From: Crossiella sp. CA-258035
Lineage (GTDB): Bacteria; Actinomycetota; Actinomycetes; Mycobacteriales; Pseudonocardiaceae
NCBI RefSeq assembly: GCF_030064675.1
Contig: NZ_CP116413.1
Span: 6,294,001-6,358,000, forward strand
DNA length: 64,000 bases
Direction: 5' to 3'
The notes below the pieces were generated by a model, which worked only from the letters and a program-made list of their open reading frames with translations, made no database searches and was not told where the DNA came from. Below are positions 1 to 8,650 of this stretch, piece after piece. The translations under genes and the position numbers were made by a program. Numbering within the stretch: the first letter of the stretch is position 1; each line of letters starts with the position of its first letter.

Positions 1-1417
1 ACACCAGGCCGGCGTTGCCGCAGGTGATCGGGGTGGCGCCGCTGGTGCCGCCGAAGCTGGGCGTGTAGGCGGTGTCGCTGGTGGAGGTGGTGGTGTCGAT
101 GGCGTCGTAGTAGTTGGAGATCTCCGGCTTGATCCGGCCGTCGGCCGCCGGGCCGATGCTGGCGCCGCGGTTCCAGGTGTCATCGGTGCGGCTGAGCGTG
201 TTCTTGTGGTACTGCGCGCCCACCGAGAGCACGTTCTTCGCCCACGCCTCCGGCCGCGACTGGCGCGAGCCGGCGTTGCTCTGCGACTGGCAGATGAACA
301 GGTCCAGATCGAAGACGATCTTGTCCATGGCCGCGGAGATCGTGGTGTAGGAGGTGGTCAGCGCGTTGCCCCAGCTGTTGGTCTGGAACACCGCCTTGTA
401 CTTGCCGTTGGGGTCGACCAGCTCCTTGGAGTGGGCGTACCGGTCGGGCACGTTGTAGCCGGAGTGGATGCCCTGGCCCTCGGGCAGCAGCCCGCGGTGC
501 TTGGGGCTGACGCCGGTGGCGAAGATCTGGCCGTAGGTGGAGGTGCCGTGGCTGGGGCTGGTGCCCGCGGCGCCGTGGATGATCGGCGGCTTGGCCCGGA
601 ACTCCTGGTGCGTGGTGCGCAGGCCGGAGTCCATCACCTCGCCGACCACGCCCTGGCCCTTGTAGCCACCGGCGGACTCGATGGTGTTCGCGCCGCCGTC
701 GATGCGCGCGTTGTCCATGTCGGTCTCCGGCGCGGAGGCCGCGTCGACCGCCAGGACCTGGTCCAGGTGCGCGGTGGCGCGCAGCTGCTGCGGGCTGAGG
801 GTGGCCTCCAGGTGCTGGGCGCTCTGCGAGACCACGTGCACCTGCCCGCCCGCGCGGGTGATCGCCTCGGCGGCGGCCTGCTGCCCGGCGGCGTCGGCCT
901 CGACCAGGGTCACCACGTAGCGCACGGTCCTGGTCTCGGCGATGGCGGCCGGGGCCAGCTTGTCGCCGGGCTGGTAGGCGCCGACCCAGCGGACGTAGCC
1001 GAGCTTGGCCACCCGCTCCTTGGTGGCCGGGCTCATCCGCACCACGTAGGCGTAGTCGGGGATGAACGCGCCGACGCGCGCGCCCAGCCTGGCCAGCTCA
1101 CGGCGCTGGGCGTCCAGCGGCGCGGCCTTGAACTGCACCAGGTAGGCCCCGCCCTGGCGGGCCCGCAGGTCCTCCGGCGTCGCGGTCCCGGCCTGGGTGG
1201 TCGGGTCGAAGCTGCGGTTGGCCAGCCGGATCTGGCTGGCCTGCGGCAGCTCCCTGCTCCAGGTGCGGCCGCCGTCCAGGCTGATGGTGAACTTGTCCGC
1301 GCCGACCATGCGGACCTGCTCGTCCTCGGCCGCGCCGTTCGCGCTCATCGCGCCCGCGCTCAAGACCAGTGAACTGGCGGTGATGGCCACCAGGAAAACG
1401 CGACTCCTTCGCCGCAT
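1..1417 (-). CDS. Secreted S8 (subtilisin-like) serine peptidase, 3' end cut by window edge
   Basis: An exported protease of the subtilase family; its C-terminus lies beyond the left edge. The ATG at 1417 follows a GGAGG ribosome site and begins MRRRSRVFLVAITASS, a typical Sec signal peptide. All three catalytic motifs are visible: Asp263 in GEVMDSGL, His290 in SHGTSTYG and Ser459 in GTSGATP. The roughly 230 residues before the catalytic domain look like a pro-region or inhibitor-like segment. The Ser motif has Gly where most members have Met or Ala. The gene lies downstream of the penicillin-binding protein on the same strand, 285 bases away, so it probably has its own promoter. The substrate is unknown. 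Confidence 0.9.
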   Translation of the reverse strand, partial: MRRRSRVFLVAITASSLVLSAGAMSANGAAEDEQVRMVGADKFTISLDGGRTWSRELPQASQIRLANRSFDPTTQAGTATPEDLRARQGGAYLVQFKAAPLDAQRRELARLGARVGAFIPDYAYVVRMSPATKERVAKLGYVRWVGAYQPGDKLAPAAIAETRTVRYVVTLVEADAAGQQAAAEAITRAGGQVHVVSQSAQHLEATLSPQQLRATAHLDQVLAVDAASAPETDMDNARIDGGANTIESAGGYKGQGVVGEVMDSGLRTTHQEFRAKPPIIHGAAGTSPSHGTSTYGQIFATGVSPKHRGLLPEGQGIHSGYNVPDRYAHSKELVDPNGKYKAVFQTNSWGNALTTSYTTISAAMDKIVFDLDLFICQSQSNAGSRQSRPEAWAKNVLSVGAQYHKNTLSRTDDTWNRGASIGPAADGRIKPEISNYYDAIDTTTSTSDTAYTPSFGGTSGATPITCGNAGLV

Positions 1418-1702
1418 CGACTACCTCCAGCGAAATGCAGGGGTGACCTCGGACATGCGTGATCCGAGCCGTGATGCGGACAGTAACGACGGTTTACTAA
1501 TTCATCACCCGACAGAAGTTGGTTTGTGTTGCGACGTTCGGGTGAGACAAAACCGCTGGACAGACAAGTAGTCGCGACCCGAGGTACTGCACTGAATACG
1601 GGCCGCGACGACTTATTGAGTTATTTACTCAGCTGTCCCCAACCGGCGAAAAATACGGCCATTCGGCACTGGCACCGCGGGTTCGCCGGTGGTAAGTCCG
1701 CC
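1418..1702. other. Intergenic region between PBP and S8 peptidase
   Basis: This region has no supported gene. It is less GC-rich than its surroundings. Near the PBP end it holds two inverted repeats, TGAGT/ACTCA (1617-1631) and ACCGGCGAA/TTCGCCGGT (1642-1650 with 1682-1690). The promoter of the peptidase should lie here, but no clear -35/-10 pair was picked. Confidence 0.5.
1642..1690 (-). terminator. Possible weak terminator after the PBP gene
   Basis: Nine-base arms ACCGGCGAA and TTCGCCGGT are separated by 31 bases, starting just beyond the PBP stop codon at 1703. The long loop and the lack of a U-tract make this a weak candidate. Confidence 0.3.
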
Positions 1703-3811
1703 TCACATGTACTGGCCGTCCCCCTGCGGGAGCTGCCTGGTCTCCTGACCCTGGTGAATGGGCTTCATCGCCTCGAACCAGGTGCGGGCCGGCACCTTGC
1801 CGCCGTAGATGTTGCCGCTGGGGCACAGCCGGGGCTGGGCGCCGTCGCAGATCGGCTTCGGGGTGGGGCTGTCGGAGAAGGTGAGCACCGCGCCGGAGAA
1901 GTTCGGGGTGGCCCCGACGAACCCGGCGGACTGGTGGTTCTGCGTGGTGCCGGTCTTGCCGATCATCGGCCGGCTCCAGCCGGAGTCCCGGGCGGCCTTG
2001 GCCGCGGTGCCCTCGGTGGTGTCCTTGCTCAGCCCCTGCGCCAGCGCCCCGGCCAGACCGGCGTCGATGGCCTGCTCGCAGGCCGCTTCCTTGATGTCCA
2101 CCGGCTTGCCGTTGCGGTCGAGGACCTTCTCGATCGGGGTGGGCGGGCACCAGGTGCCGCCGCTGGTGATGGTCGCGCCGACGTTGGCCAGCTCCAGCAC
2201 GCTGACCACGGTCACGCCCAGGGTGAAGGAGCCGACCTTGTTGTCCTTGACCCACTTGTCCTGCGCGATGCGCAGCGAGGCGTCCTTGGCCTCGGGGTTG
2301 ATCTTGGAGCCGCCGCGGTTGACCGACTTCATGCTGTCCCGCAGGCCCATCCGCACCGACATGTCCACCACGCTGTCCAGCCCGGCCTGCTCCTCCAGGA
2401 TGACGAACCCGGTGTTCGGGGAGTGCGCGAGCGCGCTCTGCAAGGTCATCTGGGTGTCGCCGCCCTCGCTGGCGTTCTTCACCGTGTAGGCCTTGCCGCC
2501 GTTCTTGTAGATCGAGGAGGTGTAGGTGTTGGGCACGTTGACCGTGCGGTTGACCCCGGTCTTGCCCTCCTCCATGGCCGCGGCCGCGGTGAAGATCTTG
2601 AAGATCGACCCGGCGCCGAACCGGCTGACGTCGGCGGGCAGGTTGAACGAGGTCTGGTTCTTGCCCTTGTCGTTGCCGTAGTCCCGGTTGGCGCCCAGCG
2701 CGCGCACCCGGTGCTTGTCCTTGCCCGGCTCGACCACGGCCATCGCGTTGGCCACGCCGTCGGTGTTCTTGCTGACCTCGCCCTCGGCCGCGGCCTTGAC
2801 CGCGTCGTTGGCGCCCTGGTCCAGGGTGGTCTGGATGGTGTAGCCGCCGCGCTTGAGCTTGTCCTTGTTGAGGCCGTGCTTGGCCAGGTAGTCGACCACG
2901 TAGTCGCAGAAGTAGCCGTTGGTCTGCCCGTTGTCCGCGCTCACGCAGTCGTTCGGGCGGCGCTTGACCAGCGCGAAGTTGAGCGGCTCCTCCTGGAACT
3001 TGCGGTAGAGCTCCTGCGCCTGCGCCTGGTCCTTGGACAGCGCGCCGGTGTCGGCCATCCGCTTGAGCACGTGGTCGCGCCGCTTCTTGGCCTCCTCCGG
3101 GTTCTCCGAGCCGAGCCGGGAGGGCTTGTTCACCAGACCGGCCAGGTAGGCGGCCTCGGGCACGGTGAGGTCCTTGGGCAGCTTGTCGAAGTAGTGCCGG
3201 GAGGCGGACTTGATGCCGTAGATCTGGCCGCCGAAGGGCACCACGTTGAGGTAGCGGGTGAGGATCTCGTCCTTGCTCAGCGTGCGCTCCAGCTGCAGCG
3301 CGATGCGCACCTCGCGCAGCTTGCGGGCGGCGGTGACCTCGCTGGCCTTCTCCCGCTCGATGTCGGTCTTGGCGACCACGTAGGCGAGGTAGTTCTTCAC
3401 GTACTGCTGGGTGATCGAGGAGCCGCCCTCGACCCGCTGGCCGAGCACGCCCTTGACCATGGCGCGCATGGTGCCCTTCCAGTCCACGCCGTTGTGCTCT
3501 TCGAAGCGGTGGTCCTCGATGGCGACCATGGCCGCCTTCATGTTCTGCGAGATGCCCGCGCTGTCGACCAGTTCCCGGTCCTGGTCGTAGAGGTAGGCGA
3601 TCGGCTTGTTCTTGCTGTCGGTGATCGTGGTGAGCAGCGGCGGGTCGGCCTGGGCCAGCTCGGCGGAGTACTGGTCGACCGTCTCACTGGCCCGGTTCGA
3701 CAGCAGCCCCGCCCCGCCCACGACGGGGAAGGCGATCGCGGCGACCACCAAACCGGCCACCACGCACAGCCCGATGAGTTTCAGTATCCCCGTCGCTCGT
3801 GCGACCAACAC
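1703..3811 (-). CDS. Bifunctional penicillin-binding protein (transglycosylase/transpeptidase, PBP1A class)
   Basis: A membrane-anchored class A PBP that polymerises glycan strands (GT51 domain) and cross-links peptides (transpeptidase domain). One N-terminal membrane helix (ILKLIGLCVVAGLVVAAI) is followed by the GT51 motifs EDHRFEEHNG near residue 100 and GGSSITQQYVKN. The transpeptidase shows SxxK (SIFK, near residue 402), SPN and KTGTT (near 617). I chose the GTG at 3811 because GGAG lies eight bases upstream. A GTG at 3832 would add seven residues but has no good ribosome site. About 702 residues is normal for an actinobacterial PonA-like protein. There is no PASTA or long Pro-rich tail. 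It is divergent from the GH31 gene. Confidence 0.95.
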   Translation of the reverse strand: MLVARATGILKLIGLCVVAGLVVAAIAFPVVGGAGLLSNRASETVDQYSAELAQADPPLLTTITDSKNKPIAYLYDQDRELVDSAGISQNMKAAMVAIEDHRFEEHNGVDWKGTMRAMVKGVLGQRVEGGSSITQQYVKNYLAYVVAKTDIEREKASEVTAARKLREVRIALQLERTLSKDEILTRYLNVVPFGGQIYGIKSASRHYFDKLPKDLTVPEAAYLAGLVNKPSRLGSENPEEAKKRRDHVLKRMADTGALSKDQAQAQELYRKFQEEPLNFALVKRRPNDCVSADNGQTNGYFCDYVVDYLAKHGLNKDKLKRGGYTIQTTLDQGANDAVKAAAEGEVSKNTDGVANAMAVVEPGKDKHRVRALGANRDYGNDKGKNQTSFNLPADVSRFGAGSIFKIFTAAAAMEEGKTGVNRTVNVPNTYTSSIYKNGGKAYTVKNASEGGDTQMTLQSALAHSPNTGFVILEEQAGLDSVVDMSVRMGLRDSMKSVNRGGSKINPEAKDASLRIAQDKWVKDNKVGSFTLGVTVVSVLELANVGATITSGGTWCPPTPIEKVLDRNGKPVDIKEAACEQAIDAGLAGALAQGLSKDTTEGTAAKAARDSGWSRPMIGKTGTTQNHQSAGFVGATPNFSGAVLTFSDSPTPKPICDGAQPRLCPSGNIYGGKVPARTWFEAMKPIHQGQETRQLPQGDGQYM

Positions 3812-4143
3812 GGAACGCACTCCCCTCTCCACAGCCTGCTCACCCGTTCAGTGCACTGTCTACCCGTAAGGGCGCACGAGCCTGCACGGAGGTTGCATCG
3901 GATTGCCGGTGATCTTTGTCTATCCGCACGAACGAATGACGCCCGTCGGTTCACCCACGTGAAAACATCGGGTCACTTAGCCGCCGAACGGCCCACATCG
4001 TTCGTCAGCGGCCTACTTCTGGCCGTCTTGACCACCAGACATCGGAGGATAAGGTGTGTTCGCCCCCACACCGCCCCGGACCGCCATTCGGAGGGAATCG
4101 CTTTCCGACTGAGCAGCACGGTGTCGTGCGTTGAGGAGCTTCG
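3812..4143. other. Divergent intergenic region, PBP / GH31
   Basis: This 332-base stretch has no supported gene and should hold the divergent promoters of the PBP and glycosidase genes. The best promoter candidate seen is at 4028-4055 for the rightward gene. Confidence 0.5.
4028..4055 (+). promoter_or_regulatory. Candidate sigma70-type promoter for the GH31-GH105 pair
   Basis: TTGACC at 4028-4033 and TAAGGT at 4050-4055 are 16 bases apart, about 90 bases before the ATG at 4144. The -35 is close to consensus and the -10 only fair. A ribosome site GAGGAG precedes the ATG. Confidence 0.4.
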
Positions 4144-6618
4144 ATGGCATCCAGACGGCGGGGTCTCCGGCGACCGGTAGTGCTCGGCGCGGCGCTGGCG
4201 GTGACGCTGGCCTGCACCGGCGTGGCGGACGCGGCCTCCGGCCCCGGCCTGTCCGTTCCCGGTCCTGAGCTGGAGACCGCCGCGCCGCCGGGCTGGCGGG
4301 CCGAGCAGCGTCCGTTCCGGCTGAGCTTCCAGCAGGGCCACCGGCAGCTGACCGCGCAGCTGCCCGACCCGGCCGCCCGGATGGCCTACCAGCTCGCCGA
4401 CGGCGCGGCGCACCACCTCACCGACCTCCAGCGCCACCAGGCCACCGCCGCCGGGGCGCGCTACACCGTGGCCACCACCGAGCCGGGCCGCACCGCCACC
4501 GTGGAGCTCGCGCGCACCCCGCGCGGACTGCGGGTGGACTGGACCTTCACCCCGGCCACCGGCGTCGTCCGCGTGTCGGAGGCCCTGGTCGGCTCACCGG
4601 CCGAGCACTACCTCGGCGGCGGCGCGCACACCATGTTCGTCGACCTGCGCGGCCAGGTGCTGCTGAACAAGGCGGTCTTCGTCGGCGCGAGCAACTTCGG
4701 CCGGTGCAACAAGAACGGCGCGCCGACCCCGTTCTTCCTCAGCTCGCACGGCTACGCGGTCTACCCGGACACCACCGCGATCGGCCGGATCGCCTTCCCC
4801 GGCGCGAGACCGGACACCCACTGCGAGGACAAGCCCGCGCCCTGCCCGGTGGTTTTTGGGCAGCAGGACCGGATCCAGCTGTGCTTCAAGGACGACCACC
4901 TCTCCTACGAGGTCTACGGCGGCTCCCCGGCCCAGGTGACCCGGTCCTACTTCCAGCGCGCCGGGCTGCCCACGCTGCCGCCGCCCCGGCAGTTCGCGCT
5001 GATGAAGTGGCGGGACAAGTACAGCCACCAGAGCGAGGTGGTCGAGGACGCGGTGCAGTTCCAGAAGAACGACCTGCCGCTGGACACGGTGTGGATCGAC
5101 AACCCGTGGGAGCAGGGCCCGGCAGGCGCGCGGCCGACCTATGCCTGCATCGGCGCGCTCAGCTTCGACAACCAGGTCTTCCCCGACGCCAAGGGCATGA
5201 TCGCCGAGTTGAAGCGGCGCGGGGTGAACCTGGGCGTGTGGGTGGCACCGTTCCTGGCCAAGCAGTCCGACGGCAAGCCCTGTCCGCACGACTACCCGCC
5301 GAACTCCTTCGTGCAGTCCGACCGCACCAACGTGCTCGACCTGGACCTGACCAACCCGGCCACCCGCGCGCACTACGAGGCCAAGCTGGAACAGGTCTTC
5401 CGGCTCGGGGTGAACATGGTCAAGGGCGACCGCGGCGAGGAGCACAACTTCGAGGAGTCCAGCTTCGCCGGTGGCCCCGGCCGCCTGCTGCACAACCGGT
5501 ATCCGTTGCTGTACGCCGAATCCGTGGCCCGCGCGCTGAAGAAGGTCCACGGGGACGACTACACGATGCTCTTCCGCGCCGGCTACGACGGCATGCCCGC
5601 GATCCTGCGCGGGGCGTGGATGGCGGATGCGGACATGAGCTTTGACGGGCTGCGGCTGACCCTGCGGCGCGGCATCACCAACGGGCTGACCGGGCACCCG
5701 GTGTGGGGTTCGGACACCGGCGGCTACCGGCGGATCGCGCCGGACTCGCCGACGCCCGCGCTGTTCGTCCGGTGGGCGCAACTGTCCGCGGTGTCCCCGG
5801 TCTTCCAGGTCGGCGGACCGGGCCGCAACGCCACCCCCTGGCTCTACGACGCCGAGACCCTGCGCCGGTTCCGCGATGCCGCGGTGCTGCACTACGAGCT
5901 GTTCCCCTACCTGTACGAGCAGGCCCGCCAGGCCGCGGCCACCGGGGTGCCGATCACCCGGCCGATGCCCTTCGACTTCCCGCGCGAGGAGGCCGCCTGG
6001 GCCGCTGACCAGCAGTTCATGGTCGGACCGGACCTGCTGGCCGCGCCGGTGACCGCGGACCGCGCCGAGGCCGACGGCGCGGCGGGCAGGCCGACGCCGG
6101 TGCCGGTGTGGCTGCCCAAGGGGGACTGGATCGACCTGCACAGCGGCCAGACGGTGACCGGCGGGCGGACCATCACCCGGGAGTCCACTGTGGACGAGTT
6201 CCCGCTGTACCTGCGGGCCGGTTCGGCGATCGGGTTCAACCAGCGCGGACCACAGGTGTGGGCCAAGCCGTGGGGCGCCAACGACCTGGACCGCAGGGAC
6301 CGCGCGGGCTGGCTGGTCGGACCGGACGGCGGCGCCCGCGCCGAGAACCCCTACGGCGGCAAGCTCACCAGCCACCGCCTCGGCAGGCACCTGGTGATCT
6401 CACTGCGCGACGCCCCGGCCGAGACCCAGCTGACCCTGCCCGGCGTCCCCGGCCTGCGTGCCGCCCACCTGGACGGAGAACCGGCCGAGAAGTCCACTGT
6501 GGACGAGCTGCGCGGCAGGGCGTCCGGCTGGACCACGACCACCGGCCCGTTCGGCGGCACCGTGGTGAAGCTCAACCCCCGCAACGGCATCAGCCACCTG
6601 GTGCTCACCTTCCCCTGA
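4144..6618 (+). CDS. Secreted glycoside hydrolase family 31 protein
   Basis: Retaining alpha-glycosidase of family GH31, which includes alpha-glucosidases, alpha-xylosidases and sulfoquinovosidases. The protein has 824 residues. The N-terminus is a Sec signal peptide (MASRRRGLRRPVVLGAALAV to about residue 31). The catalytic nucleophile is Asp429 in VKGDRGEE and the acid/base is Asp524 in WGSDTGGY. A beta-sandwich domain precedes the barrel, and beta domains follow it. GAGGAG supports the ATG. The next gene starts 56 bases downstream and also encodes an exported glycosidase, so the pair probably breaks down the same external polysaccharide. Sequence alone does not fix the substrate. Confidence 0.93.
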   Translation: MASRRRGLRRPVVLGAALAVTLACTGVADAASGPGLSVPGPELETAAPPGWRAEQRPFRLSFQQGHRQLTAQLPDPAARMAYQLADGAAHHLTDLQRHQATAAGARYTVATTEPGRTATVELARTPRGLRVDWTFTPATGVVRVSEALVGSPAEHYLGGGAHTMFVDLRGQVLLNKAVFVGASNFGRCNKNGAPTPFFLSSHGYAVYPDTTAIGRIAFPGARPDTHCEDKPAPCPVVFGQQDRIQLCFKDDHLSYEVYGGSPAQVTRSYFQRAGLPTLPPPRQFALMKWRDKYSHQSEVVEDAVQFQKNDLPLDTVWIDNPWEQGPAGARPTYACIGALSFDNQVFPDAKGMIAELKRRGVNLGVWVAPFLAKQSDGKPCPHDYPPNSFVQSDRTNVLDLDLTNPATRAHYEAKLEQVFRLGVNMVKGDRGEEHNFEESSFAGGPGRLLHNRYPLLYAESVARALKKVHGDDYTMLFRAGYDGMPAILRGAWMADADMSFDGLRLTLRRGITNGLTGHPVWGSDTGGYRRIAPDSPTPALFVRWAQLSAVSPVFQVGGPGRNATPWLYDAETLRRFRDAAVLHYELFPYLYEQARQAAATGVPITRPMPFDFPREEAAWAADQQFMVGPDLLAAPVTADRAEADGAAGRPTPVPVWLPKGDWIDLHSGQTVTGGRTITRESTVDEFPLYLRAGSAIGFNQRGPQVWAKPWGANDLDRRDRAGWLVGPDGGARAENPYGGKLTSHRLGRHLVISLRDAPAETQLTLPGVPGLRAAHLDGEPAEKSTVDELRGRASGWTTTTGPFGGTVVKLNPRNGISHLVLTFP

Positions 6619-6674
6619 GACGGAAGGCCCCCATGTCCACCCGAGCAGTTGTCCCAACGCACGTAGGAGGATGT

Positions 6675-7832
6675 GTGAACCTGCTGACGCGGGTGGCCAC
6701 CGCCGTGGCCACCGCGGGCGCCCTCACCCTGTCGGTGACCACGCCCATGGCCCAAGCCGCCCCGCCCGCCACCGACTGGTCCAAGGCCGTGGTCGACTCG
6801 ACCATCGCGCGCAACCCGGACCCGCAGACCATCGGCGGCTGGGGCTACACCAGAGGCCTGTTCCTCTACGGGATGTACAAGGTCTACCAGCGGTTGAAGG
6901 ACCCGAAGTACCTGGCCTACATCAAGAAGTGGGCCGACTACCACGTCGACGCCAACGGGCACGTCAACCACAGCTTCAACAACCTGGACGCGATGCAGCC
7001 GGGCAACATCCTGATCTTCCTGCACAAGGAGACCGGCGACCCGCGCTACAAGGCCGCGGCCGACCAGATCCGCACCCGCATCACCACCTACCCGCGCACC
7101 CCCGACGGCGGCATGTGGCACGCCACCAGCAAGACCAACGAGCTGTGGGCGGACGGGGTGTTCATGGCCCAGCCGTTCCTGATGCGCTACGGCCAGGCCT
7201 ACGGCGACGAGCAGTACGCCACCGAGGAGGTCACCAGGAACCTGGTCACCTACTTCAACCGCCTCAAGGCCGGCAACGGGTTGATGTGGCACGCCTACGA
7301 CGGCGACCGGGACGCCCCGTGGGACCCGAAACCCAAGCCGGACACCGGAACCTCGAGCTTCTTCTGGGCCCGCGCCTTCGGCTGGTCGGCCATCACCTAC
7401 ATCGAGATCCTGGACATGCTGCCCAAGGACCACCCGCGCCGCCAGCAGATCATCGGCTTCGTGCAACACCTGGCCAAGGGCCTGGCCCGCTACCAGGACC
7501 GCCGCACCGGCCGCTGGTTCCAGGTGGTCGACCGGGGTGACGACCCGGACAACTGGACCGAGACCTCGGCCTCGTCCATGTACACCCTGATGATCGACGC
7601 GGCCGTCCAGCGCGGCTACCTCCCCCGCACCTACCAGCGCGTCGCCGACCGCGGCTACCAAGGCGTCCTGGCCAAGGTCAAGACCGGCGCCGACGGCCTG
7701 ACCAACATCCACGACATCTCCGAGGGCACCAACGTCGGCGACCTCAACTACTACTACGCCCGCAAACGCAACACCAACGACCTACACGGCCTGGGCGCCT
7801 TCCTGCTCATGCACGAACAACTCCGCACCTGA
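6675..7832 (+). CDS. Secreted GH88/GH105-type unsaturated glucuronyl/rhamnogalacturonyl hydrolase
   Basis: An (alpha/alpha)6-barrel hydrolase that removes the unsaturated uronic acid left by polysaccharide lyases. Supporting features are WGYTRGLFLYGMYK near the N-terminus, ELWADGVFMAQPF with the probable catalytic Asp160, and ETSASSMYTLMI, the family signature near the C-terminus. I chose the GTG at 6675, four bases after AGGAGG, giving the signal peptide MNLLTRVATAVATAGALTLS. An ATG at 6633 behind GGAAGG would add 14 residues and is the alternative. Many relatives are cytoplasmic, so export is of note. It follows the GH31 gene and is closed by the hairpin at 7839-7884. Confidence 0.88.
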   Translation: MNLLTRVATAVATAGALTLSVTTPMAQAAPPATDWSKAVVDSTIARNPDPQTIGGWGYTRGLFLYGMYKVYQRLKDPKYLAYIKKWADYHVDANGHVNHSFNNLDAMQPGNILIFLHKETGDPRYKAAADQIRTRITTYPRTPDGGMWHATSKTNELWADGVFMAQPFLMRYGQAYGDEQYATEEVTRNLVTYFNRLKAGNGLMWHAYDGDRDAPWDPKPKPDTGTSSFFWARAFGWSAITYIEILDMLPKDHPRRQQIIGFVQHLAKGLARYQDRRTGRWFQVVDRGDDPDNWTETSASSMYTLMIDAAVQRGYLPRTYQRVADRGYQGVLAKVKTGADGLTNIHDISEGTNVGDLNYYYARKRNTNDLHGLGAFLLMHEQLRT

Positions 7833-7838
7833 CCGGAA

Positions 7839-7884
7839 ACGGCCGGCGCGCCGGGAGGTTGCCCTCTCCCGGCGCGCCGGCCGT
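7839..7884. terminator. Strong bidirectional terminator
   Basis: A perfect 19-base-pair stem (7839-7857 with 7866-7884) with an eight-base loop lies between the convergent GH105 and idi genes. It has no U-tract on the + strand, as is usual in actinomycetes. Confidence 0.85.
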
Positions 7885-7912
7885 CTGCTTCCCGCCCGCG
7901 GGCGGGTCCGCG

Positions 7913-8458
7913 TCAACTGGTGGCGCGAGCCGCCTCGATCAGCCGGACGACACCGGGAACCCACGGCGCGTAACGCTCCGGGTTCGCCTCGTGGTCGGCG
8001 ACCAGCTCGCTGTACTGCACCCACTTGAGCTGCTCGATCTCATCCGCCTCCGGCTTGGCGGTGAGGTGCGCGTCGGCGCCGATCTTGCCGATCAGCACGT
8101 GGTCGAACTCGTGCTCGGCGGCCCCGTGCCCGTCCAGTGCCTGGTAGGTGAACGCGCCCACCTCGCGCAGCTCCTCGATCCGCAGGTGCAGCTCCTCGTC
8201 CACCCGCTTGATCGCCGAGAGCGCGATGTCCTCCCCGGCCAGCGGGTGCGAGCAGCAGGTGTTGGCCCACAGCCCGGGGAACCGGTTCTTGGTCAGCGCC
8301 CGCTGCTGCAGCAGCACCCGGTCGTCCTCGTCGAACAGCATCACCGAGAACGCCCGGTGCAACCGGCCGGGCGGCGTGTGCGCCTCTTCGACCGAGGTCT
8401 CCCCGATCGTGTTCCCGTCCGGATCGACGAGCTCGACGATCCTGCGCACGACAGCCAT
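7913..8458 (-). CDS. idi: Isopentenyl-diphosphate delta-isomerase, type 1
   Basis: Interconverts IPP and DMAPP in isoprenoid synthesis, in the cytoplasm. The 181-residue protein shows the Nudix-like fold of type 1 enzymes: RLHRAFSVMLFDEDDRVLLQQR, WANTCCSHP with the catalytic Cys, and EEL metal ligands in KRVDEELHL. The length is typical. The ATG at 8458 follows a purine-rich GGGGTCAGG. It is a single gene, convergent with the GH105 gene and divergent from the NACHT gene. No other isoprenoid gene is nearby. Confidence 0.95.
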   Translation of the reverse strand: MAVVRRIVELVDPDGNTIGETSVEEAHTPPGRLHRAFSVMLFDEDDRVLLQQRALTKNRFPGLWANTCCSHPLAGEDIALSAIKRVDEELHLRIEELREVGAFTYQALDGHGAAEHEFDHVLIGKIGADAHLTAKPEADEIEQLKWVQYSELVADHEANPERYAPWVPGVVRLIEAARATS

Positions 8459-8650
8459 CCTGACCCCTTTGTATCCATGTTGCGCCTGGTCGGGAGCCAC
8501 CGTAATGAGGGGTTCCGCCCGGGTCCATGCACCGGCAGAGTGCATCAGCTCCACCACCACGGTACTTCTTCCGGTGTGCCGCACCGCCCGCGCGCTCGGC
8601 TGTCCGGGACCACCGGTAACCAATCGGCCACGTTCCGCGACACCCCTGCC

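Noticed and set aside
1526-4180. An 884-codon plus-strand frame
   Set aside because: It lies opposite the penicillin-binding protein, whose catalytic motifs are all intact on the minus strand.
7859-8650. N-terminal extension of the NACHT protein
   Set aside because: This part crosses idi on the other strand, and homology-like sequence begins only after the ATG at 8651.
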